A stretch of 64,000 bases of DNA from Prorocentrum cordatum (taxonomy: Eukaryota; Sar; Dinophyceae; Prorocentrales; Prorocentraceae): positions 217,406-281,405 of the forward strand of contig CAUYUJ010016289.1 of the NCBI GenBank assembly GCA_963575745.1. Reading direction: 5' to 3'. The notes under the pieces were generated by a model. That model was not told the origin of the DNA and ran no database searches. It saw only the letters and a program-made list of their open reading frames with translations. Below are positions 33,199 through 45,049 of the stretch, in pieces (within the stretch, counting starts at the first letter, position 1; every line of letters begins with the position of its first letter). Made by a program: the position numbers and the translations under genes.

Positions 33199-34317
33199 TT
33201 ATTCATCATCTGCTTTGTGATTGGTCTCCTGGATCATAGCACGTACTATTTGCTCGTCCAAGGCGTCCTCTGCGGATGTACGGCCAGCAGGGGTTTCCCC
33301 CGGCCTGGCCGAGGGTGCTGATGCTGGCGCCATCCTTGGAGGCTCCATGTCTTGGTCGGGATCGATAGGTGCCAATCCAGGTGGGTCGTCAATAAGTTCT
33401 CCAGGAAGGCAGGCACAAATCTCGTACTTGCTCAATGGCTCTCTGGCTGCCAATGGCGGGTAGTCCCATGGGTCGCCGTCTGGCCACAGCTGTTGGCCAT
33501 GCATGTGGTGTGGTTTGAGGCGGCGAATTGCAATAATTGCCGCAGCGGGTACCACGTCCTCAGTCATGATAGCGCCCTGAGCACCCAACCAAAATCTGCA
33601 ACCTGCTTTTGTGGCGATCTCCATGTTGATCACCAGCTCGACTTCGTTCTTGTAGCTGTTGAACTTGTACGATTCCACTGAAGTATGTGGGTTCTTTTGA
33701 ATATTGTTCAAATATGTGCTAGAACTGAAGAATGCCTCGGATCGCTGCGATGGTTTGTAAGTTCTGTCTCTCTGAGAATGTGGTTCAACATATCCAGGAA
33801 TGATCCCTGTCTTCAATATGTTCTTCCAGGCACGGGATGCTGTGCCATGATGGAGATACTTAACATCTGTCCACTGTAGGCTCTCCCATCCCATATTCCA
33901 TGGCTTGGAAGATGGGTTGACACAACTGTGACCACCAACGCACCGAATAGCAATGACGCTGTTCCAGTCAAAAGTACTGGGGTCACCTCCTTCAGGGATC
34001 GGCTTGGCATATATCTCGATTCTGTTTTTTCTGCGGGTCAATATGCTTCTGGAACGCACGAATAATGAATATCGGATAGTAGTCGTTCCAATCGGTGTAT
34101 CCATCATTTTCACCGTCTTTCTTGAAATGTGCCACTGCCGCTTCCATGGATGGTCCATTGTGTCTTTCTTTGCGATCTCGGAATTTCCATTGAACCATTT
34201 CTTGAAATGATTTCCAATTATTTGGAATCTTCCAATCATTCTTTGTTGTTTTGTCCCAGATATTAATACGTCTGTCATGAAATTGGTTGATCCAAAACTT
34301 TTTGTAGTGAATCTCAT
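33199..34317 (-). CDS. KptA/Tpt1-like RNA 2'-phosphotransferase domain in the copia tail
   Basis: From about 34030 this frame encodes, in order, IAIRCVGGHS (matching the R-x-x-x-GHS motif), LHHGTASRAWKNILKTG (the HGT-W-x-x-I motif, near 33810-33858), FFSSS, VELVINMEIA and GCRFWLGAQGAIMT followed by VVPAAAI. This is the order of the KptA/Tpt1 family, which uses NAD+ to remove an internal RNA 2'-phosphate at splice junctions and is related to ADP-ribosyltransferases. The family's N-terminal LRH lobe is not evident. The first about 95 codons of the frame overlap the previous ORF and are probably shadow. The C-terminus is Pro/Ala-rich and ends at TAA 33199-33201. Confidence 0.65.
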   Translation of the reverse strand: MRFTTKSFGSTNFMTDVLISGTKQQRMIGRFQIIGNHFKKWFNGNSEIAKKDTMDHPWKRQWHISRKTVKMMDTPIGTTTIRYSLFVRSRSILTRRKNRIEIYAKPIPEGGDPSTFDWNSVIAIRCVGGHSCVNPSSKPWNMGWESLQWTDVKYLHHGTASRAWKNILKTGIIPGYVEPHSQRDRTYKPSQRSEAFFSSSTYLNNIQKNPHTSVESYKFNSYKNEVELVINMEIATKAGCRFWLGAQGAIMTEDVVPAAAIIAIRRLKPHHMHGQQLWPDGDPWDYPPLAAREPLSKYEICACLPGELIDDPPGLAPIDPDQDMEPPRMAPASAPSARPGETPAGRTSAEDALDEQIVRAMIQETNHKADDE

Positions 34318-37300
34318 GGCGTAACATAGTCGTGATGTCTTTGCTCATGTATTTGTTTGTTCCCAGCCATTCGTCATCAATTAGCTCAGGACCATAACGT
34401 ACATCGTCGTAATGTGGTAATGGTATCCATTTCCATTCTGGGAAACAACCAGATTGTGCAATGTCAGGCGCATGAGCAATTACACTATCATCATGCAGTA
34501 GCTGCTCGTACCACTCTTGGTCTTCGATGCAGGCAAATCCATTGGTCGCTTTCGTGCCCCGCAACATTGGGCACATGTACGGATGTTCATCTTTGATGCC
34601 ATACTGTAACTTCCATTCGCGAATAGTGCATGAGTTATCGAAGATCCCGAGCTTGCTGGTATCCTCGTGCATGGAACGCTCACAACTGTCCTGCCATGAC
34701 AATATATTCATCTCATGTGGAGAAGGCTCCTCCTCAGCAAGAGTTGCCTCCAGCTCCATTGCCTCAAGGTCGGTGCCGTCATCAGGGATCGGTACCGCCT
34801 CAGCTTTTGGGAGCTGATCTGCTGGTTGTTGTTCTGCTTTAGGCTCTGGAGTCGATGGTTGCGACGCTTTGATCGATTGCGGTCCAGGTTGCAGTGGATC
34901 GGGCAATGGGCCTGGTGGGCCTGGCTGTGCTGTGTCATCAGCTGCCCTCCATACGGATGTAGGAACATTAGGGTCATGACCCAAAGCCACTCGATCCAGT
35001 GCATTCTGTTTGAAGAATGTTTTGCATGCCTCGATGTTCTTCTCGTTCTCGGCAGCTGGGCCGATGCGGTGAGAAGGCAATCTGTTTTCTTCTGCAATGA
35101 GTCTTGATTTGGTCGCATTATCGTCTCCATCCAACTCTTTGATCTGACGTAAGAATTGCTCGAATACAACCCAAGTAACTGCATGTGCATCTTCAACTTG
35201 TTTGACGATCTTGGGTTCTAGAAATTCATCTTTCTCAAGAGAATGCCAAGATGCCCAAGCCCCAGGGTACTCTTTGATCAACAGCATAAGGTACTGGAAT
35301 AAGTCATTGTATGCCATAACCCATGGATCATTATCAGGAAGGGTTTGGTCAGGATCGCTAGGGTCCGTTGCTGGCGTACGTGTAGACCTTCCAGGAGTCG
35401 GCTCAGTCGCGTCGCCCGTCTCGGCGGGCAGTGATGCCGGCAATGTGCCCTCGGCACATGACGCCATCCACGCACAATGAGCCATCTCGTTTGCCGTCTG
35501 TGTCATCAATGTTGTGAGGCTGAGGTCTCTTTCCCATTCGTTTGTCAACTTTTCTCTGAAGTCGAGGGCTGCCATGATTTCCTTGGCCTGGGTGTAGGCC
35601 TGGTTGTCCGTGACAGAAGTCAGCAATGGCGGCCTGAATGGATATGGCTGAGAAGGAAGAGACTGTATCAATGCGCAAAAATTGCGATAGCATACTGCGT
35701 CGCAGAATTGCGTTGTTAACATTGCCATGTTATGGTTATTCTGTTTGGCGCGCCAAGCCTGTGGGGTAACCCTGTCGTACGTATCCACCCAATGGTCGGA
35801 TGGAAGAACAGTGATACCACGGTTCTGCATGATAGTGATCAAGTCGCTCGTGTGGTGATCAAAGTTCGGGTGTACGCCCCATTGCGCTGCTTTTCCAGGT
35901 CCCATGACCGTGGGGCAGCGGAAATACTGCATCACATCGACATAACGTGATACGTCCACGAGCACGTGTACGGGCATGAGCGTCGGGACGCCGCCCTCAC
36001 ATTCCATCTTTTGGAGCTCGTGTACGTTGGTAGGAGCACGACTGTGATGTCGGCGCATGTCGATGGTGTTCTGTCCAGGATTAGCACATGCGATGTCGTT
36101 CGCACTCCATACTACCATGGCATTGAGTCCCTTGTGATAGTGTCTTTGTTTTATGGATGATGGGAAATCATTGGCCCAGTATTCCCAGATGGTCTCGTTC
36201 AGCTCGCGCCACTTCTTGATGGAAGCGTTGTCGCTTTGAAACATGAGGCCTCTGGCTTCGCGGATCTTCCTGATCATATTGCGCTGCTCGAGAGTGTTCT
36301 CAAACTGATTGTTGAGAAGAGCGTTGATACTGCTTTCCTCTTTCTCGAAACGTTGCTTGCGTAGTTCCTCCATTCCGTATCGTACGCCCTCATAACCAGC
36401 TTCAGGCAAGAGAACGCAATCTTGACCGATCGGCGTGTCATTCTGTCTGAACCATTCCCTGTAATTGCCAAAAGAGAATGCCCACATCATGATGTCGTCG
36501 CGGATCATGGTCGACAGGTGCTCAAGAGTAGCGCCACCCATGTATTCCGCGCGATTAAGGCACGGCATGAATAGCGGAACAAGAGCAGTATTTGATGCTT
36601 TGGCGAGGTCGATTCTCTTCTGGGCAGCGTTGAGCTCGTCGATGCCGAAAGTGGGGTACTTCTTGTGTTTTGCACCCTTAGCCCCTTTCTTCGCATGCAT
36701 GATCCATGTTGAGTCCGTGTATAAGTTGGTCCATTTGTACGCATGACCCGATGGCCCAAATGCATGATGTAATAGTATTCCCAAGTCATCTTGTACGAGG
36801 GAGTGCCACCCATTGTCTGACAATAGGGTAGAAACCAAGCGACCACCACAGAAAGCACTGTATTTTGCGTGGTCCAACTCGAATGGGTCCACATCATTGC
36901 CAGGAGTCATGCCAGGATCATTCGAACCCATGTGGTCAGCAGCGTCGCCAAAGAAGTCGTTGCCCTCGTTGTATGGTGTCCAACGATAGGTACGCTCTGT
37001 CTCTTGTGGATCATCCAATATCGCCACCCAACCATTCGGATGGTCGGATGGTGTTGCCACCGTCTTGGAGTTTGATCCGATACTTCCAAAGCCTCCGCGT
37101 GCAGTCAACCATGTAGTAAGCTTGCGGCGGAACTTCTTTGTTTGGGTAAGGTCGGAAAAGGCTCTCGTGTTGGTGACCAAGTTGTCCTCGACGATATGAC
37201 CGATGTGCCCAGGTGTATCCGATGTCCTGGCGATGCCAGGTGGACGAGTAGGTAGCTTGGCCATTGCACGATCAATTTTCGGAGCATAGCATGGCGTTAC

Positions 37301-38330
37301 CAATCCATTCTGGTATACATCGGATGGTGCACTCAGACAAGTGTTGTAATATTTTTGCGTATCCGTAACGCTGTCCTCGGTGTATTGTCCCAGAACTGCA
37401 CTGCCAATTTTGGACCAATCGTTGTGAATCATCATCCACTCCGTCTTCAGTATCATAGTAGTAAAGTTTGATGGTGGACATTTGCGGTCTGATCCTGGGA
37501 TCGTCGCATTCAAATGATCATGTAGTCCACGAACACTATCTTGTACTGAAGGATTACGATTGCAAAGACTGGAAATCATACACATAGCACGCATGAAAGA
37601 TAGCCACGGCGTAGCTGTGAACGTGTTGTACTCGTAGTTGGCGTTGCCGCCGACGGATCCACTCTCGGTGCTGGCCCATTTCTTAGCCTCGACGGACGCG
37701 AAGCGGGCAAGTTCACTGATAGAAGACTCGTCGGGTACGCGGAGATCAAATTCTCCGCTCCGATCGGCACGCCGTTGATGTATGTATATGTAACCATCTT
37801 CGGGATCACGAGGACGACCAGTTTGAGCGTGGTACGCAAAGCCCACGCGGTCATCGTCCCTGGCGTTCGGGTCGTACTCCTTGTCGTTGCCGATGGGCCA
37901 GCCGACGAGGTTGAGCGGCTGTGCCTGATCCATCTCGTGGATGGAGGGGTCGGGATTAGAACCGATCTCACTTATGTTCGCCTCGCAAGCGGCAAACAGG
38001 ATGCTTGTAAGCTTTGTAGCTCGAGTCGTAAAATTGCTGCGGTGTGAACGAATAATCAATGTCCTAACTCTCTCTGCATCTCGTTGAGGTGAGGGAGGAT
38101 GGCGAGGATGTCTACCGTGCGGTGAACGTGCGCGTGAACGAGGTGTGCGCGACGCAGTATCTGCGGCTGGTACGCCATAGTGGTACATGCATGCACATAG
38201 TCCCTCATGGTTAGCTTGTCCAACACACTGGAATCCGCATTCTGATCCTACCTCGCCCCATCTTTCTTTTTCCGTCAGCAATATCTTGCATATTTCTGGG
38301 CATCCATTCACTTTAGGAGGTTCCGCTTCA
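33992..38330 (-). CDS. Long unknown tail protein fused downstream of copia RNase H
   Basis: About 1440 uninterrupted codons with normal protein composition, continuing in frame from RNase H. Seen in order: a Cys/His segment CGFQCVGQANHEGLCACMYH near 38170-38260, a long helical and aromatic region, a Pro/Glu-rich linker near 34.75-34.95 kb, and a Trp-rich end. I recognise no domain. Patches resemble the separate minus-strand protein at 15.6-19.8 kb: a WSKIG segment near 37400, an LFQYLM segment near 35280, a FQEMVQWKF segment near 34190. Conservation of so long an open frame in a decaying element suggests it was functional recently. Frameshift near 34030 leads into the phosphotransferase-like frame. 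Confidence 0.6.
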
Positions 38331-39292
38331 TGAGGTAAACCATCGGGCCTCCGAGGCCCTCGTATCGGCGGACATTGTATCGGAGTAACAGGAAAAAAAG
38401 GCGAGTGTTCCAAGAGGTTCTTCCAAAGGTCTGCTTTCTTGGTCTCGAAATGTTTGGTCATCATATCTGCGATCTGCTCTTTTGTCCCTACATATTCAAG
38501 CTCGATATGTTGAATTTGACATGTTTCGCATATCCAATCCAGATTGATACGATGAGTACGATGAAGATGACGAAGTGCTGGTGTACGTCCCTTTTGGACA
38601 ATTTTGATAACGGCCTGGTTATCCTCCAAGACGATAAGTCGTACTTTCGGTGCACTGATCTCTGGAGCTGGCTCTGGATCCACGTGTAGTACGGTACCTT
38701 CATGGGATATTGTACGTCTCTTTGGTGTCGTAGGTAAATCCGTATTTAGCGGTAGTTGCCTACGGCTAGGAGAAGATCCCCGAGTAGGGGGTGCCTTGCG
38801 AGGCGATGGTTTACGCTTCTTTTTGGCTGCCAATGTAGGACACATCGCCCGGTCAACGTGTCGATGGCAGCTTAGGCATGTATTCTTCTCTTTGCATGTT
38901 TTGGCAACTCCCACCACGGCTTCCCAGAATGATAGTAGTGGTAACCCTTCCAGTCGTAGTGCGGAATCGAGAGCAACGATCTCCGATTCAGTAGATGAAT
39001 GTGAAACAACCGTTTGTTTCTTACATACAGCGCTGACTGGAAAGAACGTATTGGGTCCAACAAGCGCAGCAAAAACACCGGTAGTGGATTTGGATGAAGT
39101 AATGCAATCAGCGAACGAGGCGTCAGTGAACAGCATGATGGATAACTTGTCTGATGAATCGCCTATCCATCCGTGTAAGCAGTGTGTACGCGTCGTTTTG
39201 ATGTAGCATATCAACCGATGTAGACGTTTGTCACATGTAGTATTCCATTTGGTAATCTCTGGCCAACATACATACCGGATGTAGAAGATCAA
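38330..39292 (-). CDS. Copia RNase H domain at the head of a 1766-codon ORF
   Basis: First about 300 residues of the ORF 33992-39292. Motifs are LFTDASFADC (39108-39137), SHSSTESEIVALD (about 38968-39005), EDNQAVIKIV near 38615-38645, and IADMMTKHF near 38445-38470, which are the conserved acidic residues and closing motif of copia RNase H. It degrades RNA in the RNA-DNA hybrid during reverse transcription. Unlike ordinary copia elements, the frame does not stop after the TKHF motif but runs on for more than 1400 codons without a break. Confidence 0.85.
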
Positions 39293-41085
39293 AACGACAG
39301 CAACGTGCCAAGTACAGGATCTTCATTAGTACACTTGCCGCGTCCTGGCCGAGAACGCCCTCGTCTGAATAGTCGGACTCAGTGAAGGAGGTGTCCACGA
39401 TGCCAGGGGTCTCTGCGTCGGGTAGATCATGGTATGTGGCGGGTATGGTATTGGTAGAAGTTGTGTCGATCGATTTTGCTGGGCTGGATGATCTTGTCCG
39501 TGCGTTGAGCACACTAGTAGGTCTGGCGACCGACCCGGAGGAAAATGGCGATTTGGATCGCGAAGCCCTCGGCGAGTCGGATCGTTTCCGACGTGACCCT
39601 TTTCCCTGGGCGCGCTTGGAGGCGCATTCCAGGTACCGCTCAATGCACTGATCTGTAAAACCAAGCATGTCATGTCGAATACCACGAACGTGTTTTGCCG
39701 TATTGTATTCTTTCTCGTTGTGTGCAGGTAGCACAGGGCGTATTGTGGACATTCTTTTGTCGAAGATGCTCTGCGGTACGTCATATGCTTGTTGTCCACA
39801 ACCCAAATATTGTGAGTATGGAGTAGGTGGATCCAAATCGATACCGCTTTTACGAATATAATCCCAGCCAGTCTGTATATTATGAGCTGGGCCGGCCAAT
39901 TTGAAATCGTCCACATATACTGAAAGTATCAGTCCCAGTTTGTTGTGTCTCCATACACATTCCCATCCTGAAATAGGCTCGAAACCGACGCTTTCCAAGC
40001 ATGTACGGCATTTTCGTTCCCAAAAGACACCTGCGAGGGGGTGTCCGTATAGTGCCAATCGCAATCGGCACACTGGGTTCTTGTATTTTGACCATGATGT
40101 CGGTTGTCGCCATTTAGGTATAGTAATCCAAGTATCAACTGGATCAATTCGTCCGTCGCCGTATAATAATGCCTGCGTGTAAGCTCCAGGTGCGTCACTT
40201 TGCTCCCCCGCATATTGCGGTACTAATGCAGTAGCATCGCAAAGTTTGGAAGCCTCTATATGCGAAGCACTGGAAGCGGCGTCGGCGAATATGGCGGCCA
40301 AACCAGTTTCATCTTTGCCTGTATTGCCCTGAACCACCACTCTGCCCTTGAATTTACGTAGATCAGGAGGAAGTTCTTCATGTTTGACTGAAGATAATTC
40401 CAATATATTGAAGAAATGCACCTTTGTTCCATTGCGAATAGCTTGTGACTCAATGTCAGCTTTTTCTGCACCAGTCTCCAACATCCATGTTTGTTTCGTT
40501 TCCAATCTCTCGTATTCTTTTCGTAGGGCTTCTTGTGCACGTGGTTCTGCGGCAACTTCTTTCTTACTCAGGTTTCTGGTAACTAATGCTGGGCGTGACC
40601 ATGTCGAATCTGGTATTTTTTCTCTGTGTGCCGGCATGTAGTTGGTCTCACGTGGCATGGTTGGTATTGCTACCGACTGGGTGAACTTGCGTATGAGCGG
40701 GTTCAAAGTCCCAAAGTCGGTTCTCTCATTATCCACAAATACCAAAGCACGTTCTTCTCCATCGTGCTGTTGTGGTAGTTGACGGTAGTATAGTACCGTG
40801 GTAATGTCACGTGGCCCACCAGGTAATTTGGCATACAGTATTTCTTTGTTTGTCACGCCTTTGACATTCTCATCGCGGATGACGTCGCCATTGTCAGTGT
40901 CGTATGTAATCCGTCGTTCCACAGTATTCCATGTGGGTCCGCCTGATGTAGTAGTACGGAAATTGTTGACCTGTTTATCCTGTCTTGTCCACACTCGCAA
41001 TGCAGCACGATCACGAATTTCACGGGCTCGTTTAACGTCGTTGGCGTAATCGATCCTTTTTCTTTTGCTGTCCACGGGAAAGTGT
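39231..41085 (-). pseudogene. Copia reverse transcriptase (RVT_2 type)
   Basis: The frame 39231-41150 contains RT motifs in order: KGRVVVQGN near 40340, the first aspartate region SDAPGAYTQALLYG near 40160-40200, LALYGHPLAGVFWE near 40010-40050, and the catalytic YVDD at about 39906-39917. These belong to the copia class. The catalytic aspartates are present, so the domain itself is not obviously dead. The frame is interrupted by a phase change at about 39260 before RNase H. An acidic/Ser-rich linker precedes that junction. Confidence 0.85.
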
Positions 41086-42290
41086 TTTCCAATGCTCGGG
41101 AAGAACGTGATCAGGACGTGTAGTAGTCTGCACACGTGTCTCGCGTCCACGAACCACCATTTTGCCGTCTGGCGTTATTTTTGGAAGCTCATAGAACTGA
41201 ATCGTGCCTGTCCATGGCTCGCTTAACTCCCTGTGGTCGTTGGCGCTAACACCATCCCAAACATCTCGGAAATTACTTTCGCCCTCGAAAATAGAAGTCG
41301 TTTTGAAATCTCGTGTCACGTCGAGTTGGTCAACAGGTACTGGTATATTCATGACGTCGTCCGTTGGAATGAATAGTTTCTTTCTTGGGGTACGAATGTG
41401 TCTGATGACGCAATATCCACGCTGTTCCCAGTAGTCTGGCTCCGGCGCTGGTGCAGCAACTTCGGAAGCCGATGTCTGGATATCAATAGCGTTATCTTCC
41501 GTTGTCATCATGGACGGATCATCCCATTCCTTAGGGTAAGAAAGTGGAGGATCAGGCATTGGCTTGTCACCCAAGGGGCGAGAAGTAGATGTCTTCACCT
41601 CGTCGTGTGCCTCAGGGTTATGATGTCGCAGAGTACCATATTTCACGGGGTAGGTGAACTTGCCATCAGGAATGATGATGTCTTTGACTCTGTGCACATG
41701 ACACAGATCACCATCAGGATTCTTGGCGCACGTAGCCGTGTCCAAAACAAGGTAGTCACCTGACCATCGTCCACCAGAGTGTAAGTGGTATCCCATGAAT
41801 AACCCTTCCCGAGTGTTTTCTTTAAATTTTGCAGTCTCGTTGCTAATCTCGGGGTTGAGGCATTTCCAAAATATCCGAGCACCGAATGGCATGCAGTGCC
41901 CAGGAAAGCTTTCGCCAAATCTTATTTCATGAGCTGTCTTTTCTGAATGCTCCTCTTTGAGGGCAGCAACGCCCGCGGATGTATGCACAAAGTTGTGTCC
42001 ACAGCAAAAGGCTTGCATAGCCTCTTTCCACCATTCGTGTCCCAGACCAGACATATGTAACACAGCTCTGGTACCAAGGATGACAATTTTGACAACCCGC
42101 TCAATCAATCCATTTGTCTGTGGACGATGTGGCGTACTCGTGTCGTGTCTCCATCCCAATTGGCGGCAAGCTTTCTGAAGCTCTCCAGAATTGTCTGTGT
42201 AGATATGCTTCACCTCATCGTTCGCGGCGATGAACTGTTGAAAGGATGCCTTTGTAGTAATCCGAAAGCCCTTATAACGGCGACGAGGCG
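41085..42290 (-). pseudogene. Copia integrase, N-terminally truncated
   Basis: The frame 41032-42333 encodes the second aspartate motif IYTDNSGE near 42180-42200, then TPHRPQTNGLIERV with the catalytic glutamate about 31 residues later, and the usual WW-x-EAM, PFGA and FMGYH-type motifs of copia integrase C-terminal regions. The first aspartate and zinc-binding domain are missing because real homology begins at about 42.26 kb; residues encoded further right come from the palindromic repeat. Integrase joins the cDNA to host DNA. A frameshift near 41085 separates it from the RT frame. Confidence 0.75.
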
Positions 42291-42360
42291 ACGATCGAAA
42301 GCAGTGCCCCGGCACTGCTTTGAACGCGTTCAAAGCAGTGCCCCGGCACTGCTTTGAACG
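42260..42360. repeat. Left boundary inverted repeat and paired palindromes
   Basis: Contains the 28-base boundary sequence (42260-42287) and two head-to-head palindromes, 42296-42326 and 42327-42360, each with arms around the core GCAGTGCC/GGCACTGC separated by two bases. A short ATG-rich run follows (42362-42412). The right-hand partner is at 59439-59540. Confidence 0.75.
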
Positions 42361-42475
42361 TATGATATGATGATATGATGATGATTATGATTGATGATGA
42401 TGATGATTTTCCAGCGTACACTGTCCGCAACTGCGGCAATCAACATCATGCTCCACTTGCCCGCAACTGCGGCCA

Positions 42476-44760
42476 TCACCAACGCTGCCCCTCGAAGCTC
42501 CACGGAGGGCGCTCGGCAGGTCGCCCGCTCGAGCCCCACTCGACTTCACGCTGAGGAGGCGAGCCCTCAGGGGCATTGTCCGCAACTGCGGCATGATCAG
42601 AGGGCCACCACTGCGCGCCATCAGCGCCCCATTCGCTCGAGCTCCAGTCCCACCAGGACCAGCCCTGCCATCTCGTGGCGGGACTGCGCGCCTCCCATGC
42701 GCCGCTGCCGCTGGCGTCCCAGGACCCAGCCGCCACTGCGGCACAAGAAGGGGTCGCATCGTCGCCGTTGGCAGCTTGCGGCGGTGGCGTGTTCCCAGCT
42801 CGCTCAGCCCCAGCGTCTCTCCCCGCAACTGCGGTTCCCATCTGGGGTCGGACGCCCTTCCCCGCAACTGCGGTGTCCGCGTATCTGCCCTTCTTGCCGC
42901 CCTTCTTGCCGCCCTTCCTGCCGCCCTTCCTGCGTTCCAACCTCGCGGCGAGTCTTTCAGGTGACCTGCGGCACGTATTGTGCGTGAAAGCCACCAGAGG
43001 GAAGTGCGCTCCGTGCCTCGCCCTGCCGAAGGCGCCATGCCATATCTTGTCGTCGAGGTTGCCCTGCTTCACTCTGAAGGGATAGCGCACCCAATCGTCG
43101 CGTTCCCTGCGCGCCATCCTTTGCTCGAACTCCGCATCTGCGGTCAAGGATTCGCCAGATGGCGTCAGGAAGGCGCGCATCTTGTTTTCAACTGGCTCAG
43201 CCTTGGGCACGTAAGTCTGAAGCATCTTCCCAGGGCCATTCGTGTAGTCGAAGACAGGGAAAGACGGATCATGCTGGGTCGTCAAGAATCCGCCCTCACG
43301 GTCGTGCAGAACACTCAGGCCATGGTGAAGCGTGTACTGCCCAGGACAGCTTATGAACAAAATCGCCATGCTGTCTGCCCTGGGCTGGCCGCCTGCTGTC
43401 TTCCAGGGGGTCCACGCGTCGACGTCCACAGTCAGGCCGCAATTGCGGCACCAGGACACAAGATGGAACATGCACATGTTGAAGTCCCCCATGCAGACCT
43501 TCACGTCCCATTCCCTGACGTAGGCGACGAACCAGTTGTAGAACTCATGGAGCTTCGTGACGCCCCAGTCTTGGTTGGCCAAGCTGTGGTGGACGTGCAC
43601 CGCCATGACGTTGAAGGAGCCCCCCCAATGGGTCACGGCCTGGTCCAGGTGGACGCGCACCACCATCGCCCTGGAGTACTTGTTGTGCAGCTTTGGCGCA
43701 GGAGCCTCCGCAACTGCGGACTGTTTCTTCTTCTTCTTCGTTTTGGACTTCTCCTGCTTGTGAAGAGTCTCGCAAAGTCTACGTGTTCAATGTGGCCGCC
43801 ACTGCGGTCCCTCATGCCAACAAGGAGGGTCCCTGATGGCTCGCCGCCCTTAACGCACATGTAGTTGTATTGAGTCCGACTCCGAAACCTATCGTCCGCA
43901 ACTGCGGCTGCACTGTCCCTCGCGTCGTGCTCCCCACTGAGTACCGCGCAGGTCTCGTAGTCGCAAAAAAACAAAAAAAAGACAGAAACAAAAAACCAGA
44001 CAACCCAAACAAACGAAAACACAAATGACAAGCAAAAAAAACTGCAGAAAACAAAAAAAAACACAAAAAAAAAAGAACTAAAAAGACAAAAAAAAAACAG
44101 ACAAAGACTAAAATTCAAAACAAAACATAACAGAGACAAAAACACCAACCACAACCAAGCTCGCGCAGAGGGCGATGATCTGGGCAGGGTTCGCGCGGAG
44201 CTGCGCCCACTCGTCCGCGCGTTGCGTGGGTCTAGCTGCAGTCCCTCCGAAGTTGGCCACGTAGAAGCCGACCCGTCCCGCTTCGAACTCCGTTTTCTCC
44301 TCCATGCGTCGACAAGAGCTCTTTGTTTTTCCGACAGATTGCTTGTCTCGATGATGGGCACCCGTTTCCAGGGTCTCCGCGACGACAACACTCTCGGCAG
44401 GTAGGAGTCATGTGCTGCCGCAACTGCGGCTCCCGCACCTCCCTGGGACTCAGCCTCGTCAGCGGAGGCAGCCGAGGACGCGACGGTGCTGTCGCCATCT
44501 TGCGTCCGCTGGTCGTCGTCATCATCCGCAACTGCGGCTTCCTCGTCTTTGCCTCCCTCCTCCTCCTCAGCGTTGTGATGAACACCGTTCTGGCGAATCG
44601 AGGTCCACGGTCCATACTCCCTGAGGATGCGCTCGGGCGCGCGGGCGGCCACATGCTTGCGTCTTCGCGTGCGCCACCTCGAGCCACGGTTGCTACGGAA
44701 ATGGATCGTGAATGGGCATGGGGTCGGATGGAGGGAGGAGACAAAGAGGATTCGAGGAGT
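42476..44760 (-). CDS. EEP-like (endonuclease/exonuclease/phosphatase fold) protein with T-rich intron
   Basis: An acidic region rich in AAVAD and DDDD (44.4-44.6 kb) precedes VGFYVANFGG and IIALCA (44.17-44.28 kb), the first strand and glutamate-strand of EEP proteins. A T-rich intron (about 43960-44160) follows, then ETCAVL, a TLLVGMRD strand (43.80-43.85 kb), MVVRVHL and NVMAVHVHH, and KVCMGDFNM (about 43470-43490), the GDFN metal-binding motif. EEP enzymes cleave phosphodiester bonds in nucleic acids or phospholipids. The C-terminal end is Lys/Gly-rich and carries three or more 12-bp motifs in frame. A phase change near 44.3 kb joins the acidic region to the domain. The substrate is unknown. 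Confidence 0.5.
43960..44160 (-). other. Probable T-rich intron in the EEP-like gene
   Basis: On the minus strand this stretch is a run of T with scattered G/C, with no coding potential, lying between two parts of the EEP fold (IIALCA and ETCAVL). It ends near CTACGAG before the next exon. Dinoflagellate introns often use non-GT donors, and I could not fix the exact donor site. Confidence 0.5.
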
Positions 44761-45049
44761 GGCAGAAGGAGGGCGAGGACTCAAAGGAACCGAAAGAACA
44801 ACAAATGGACTGGCGGAGAAGCAGAAGGAGGGCGACGATTGCAAGGGAATGTGAAAGGATTATTTTCACAGCAGCAGGAAGACCGCAACTGCGGTTTTGC
44901 CTCATCTCCTGCCCGCGCGGGAGCCGCTTGGAAAAACAACTTCCCTCTGGACTTCCTGTGGGTCCGCAACTTCGGCCTGCATCACGCTAGGGCTGGGATT
45001 ACCAGCGCCATTTGCCCTCCCAGGGTTCTCACTGTTTCCGAATGCACGA

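Larger units (their letters stand above)
30240..42290 (-). mobile_element. Ty1/copia-type retroelement with long extra coding region, 5' end missing
   Basis: Reads on the minus strand in the copia order integrase, reverse transcriptase, RNase H, which distinguishes it from gypsy elements. Downstream of RNase H another roughly 8 kb remains coding, ending at 30262. The interval is clearly less GC-rich than the DNA on both sides. Gag, protease and the first part of integrase are absent: homology stops near 42.26 kb at the inverted-repeat junction of the 17-kb segment. No long terminal repeats were found. Frameshifts near 41.1, 39.26 and 34.03 kb and several in-frame stops mark decay, although long stretches remain open. 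Confidence 0.8.
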
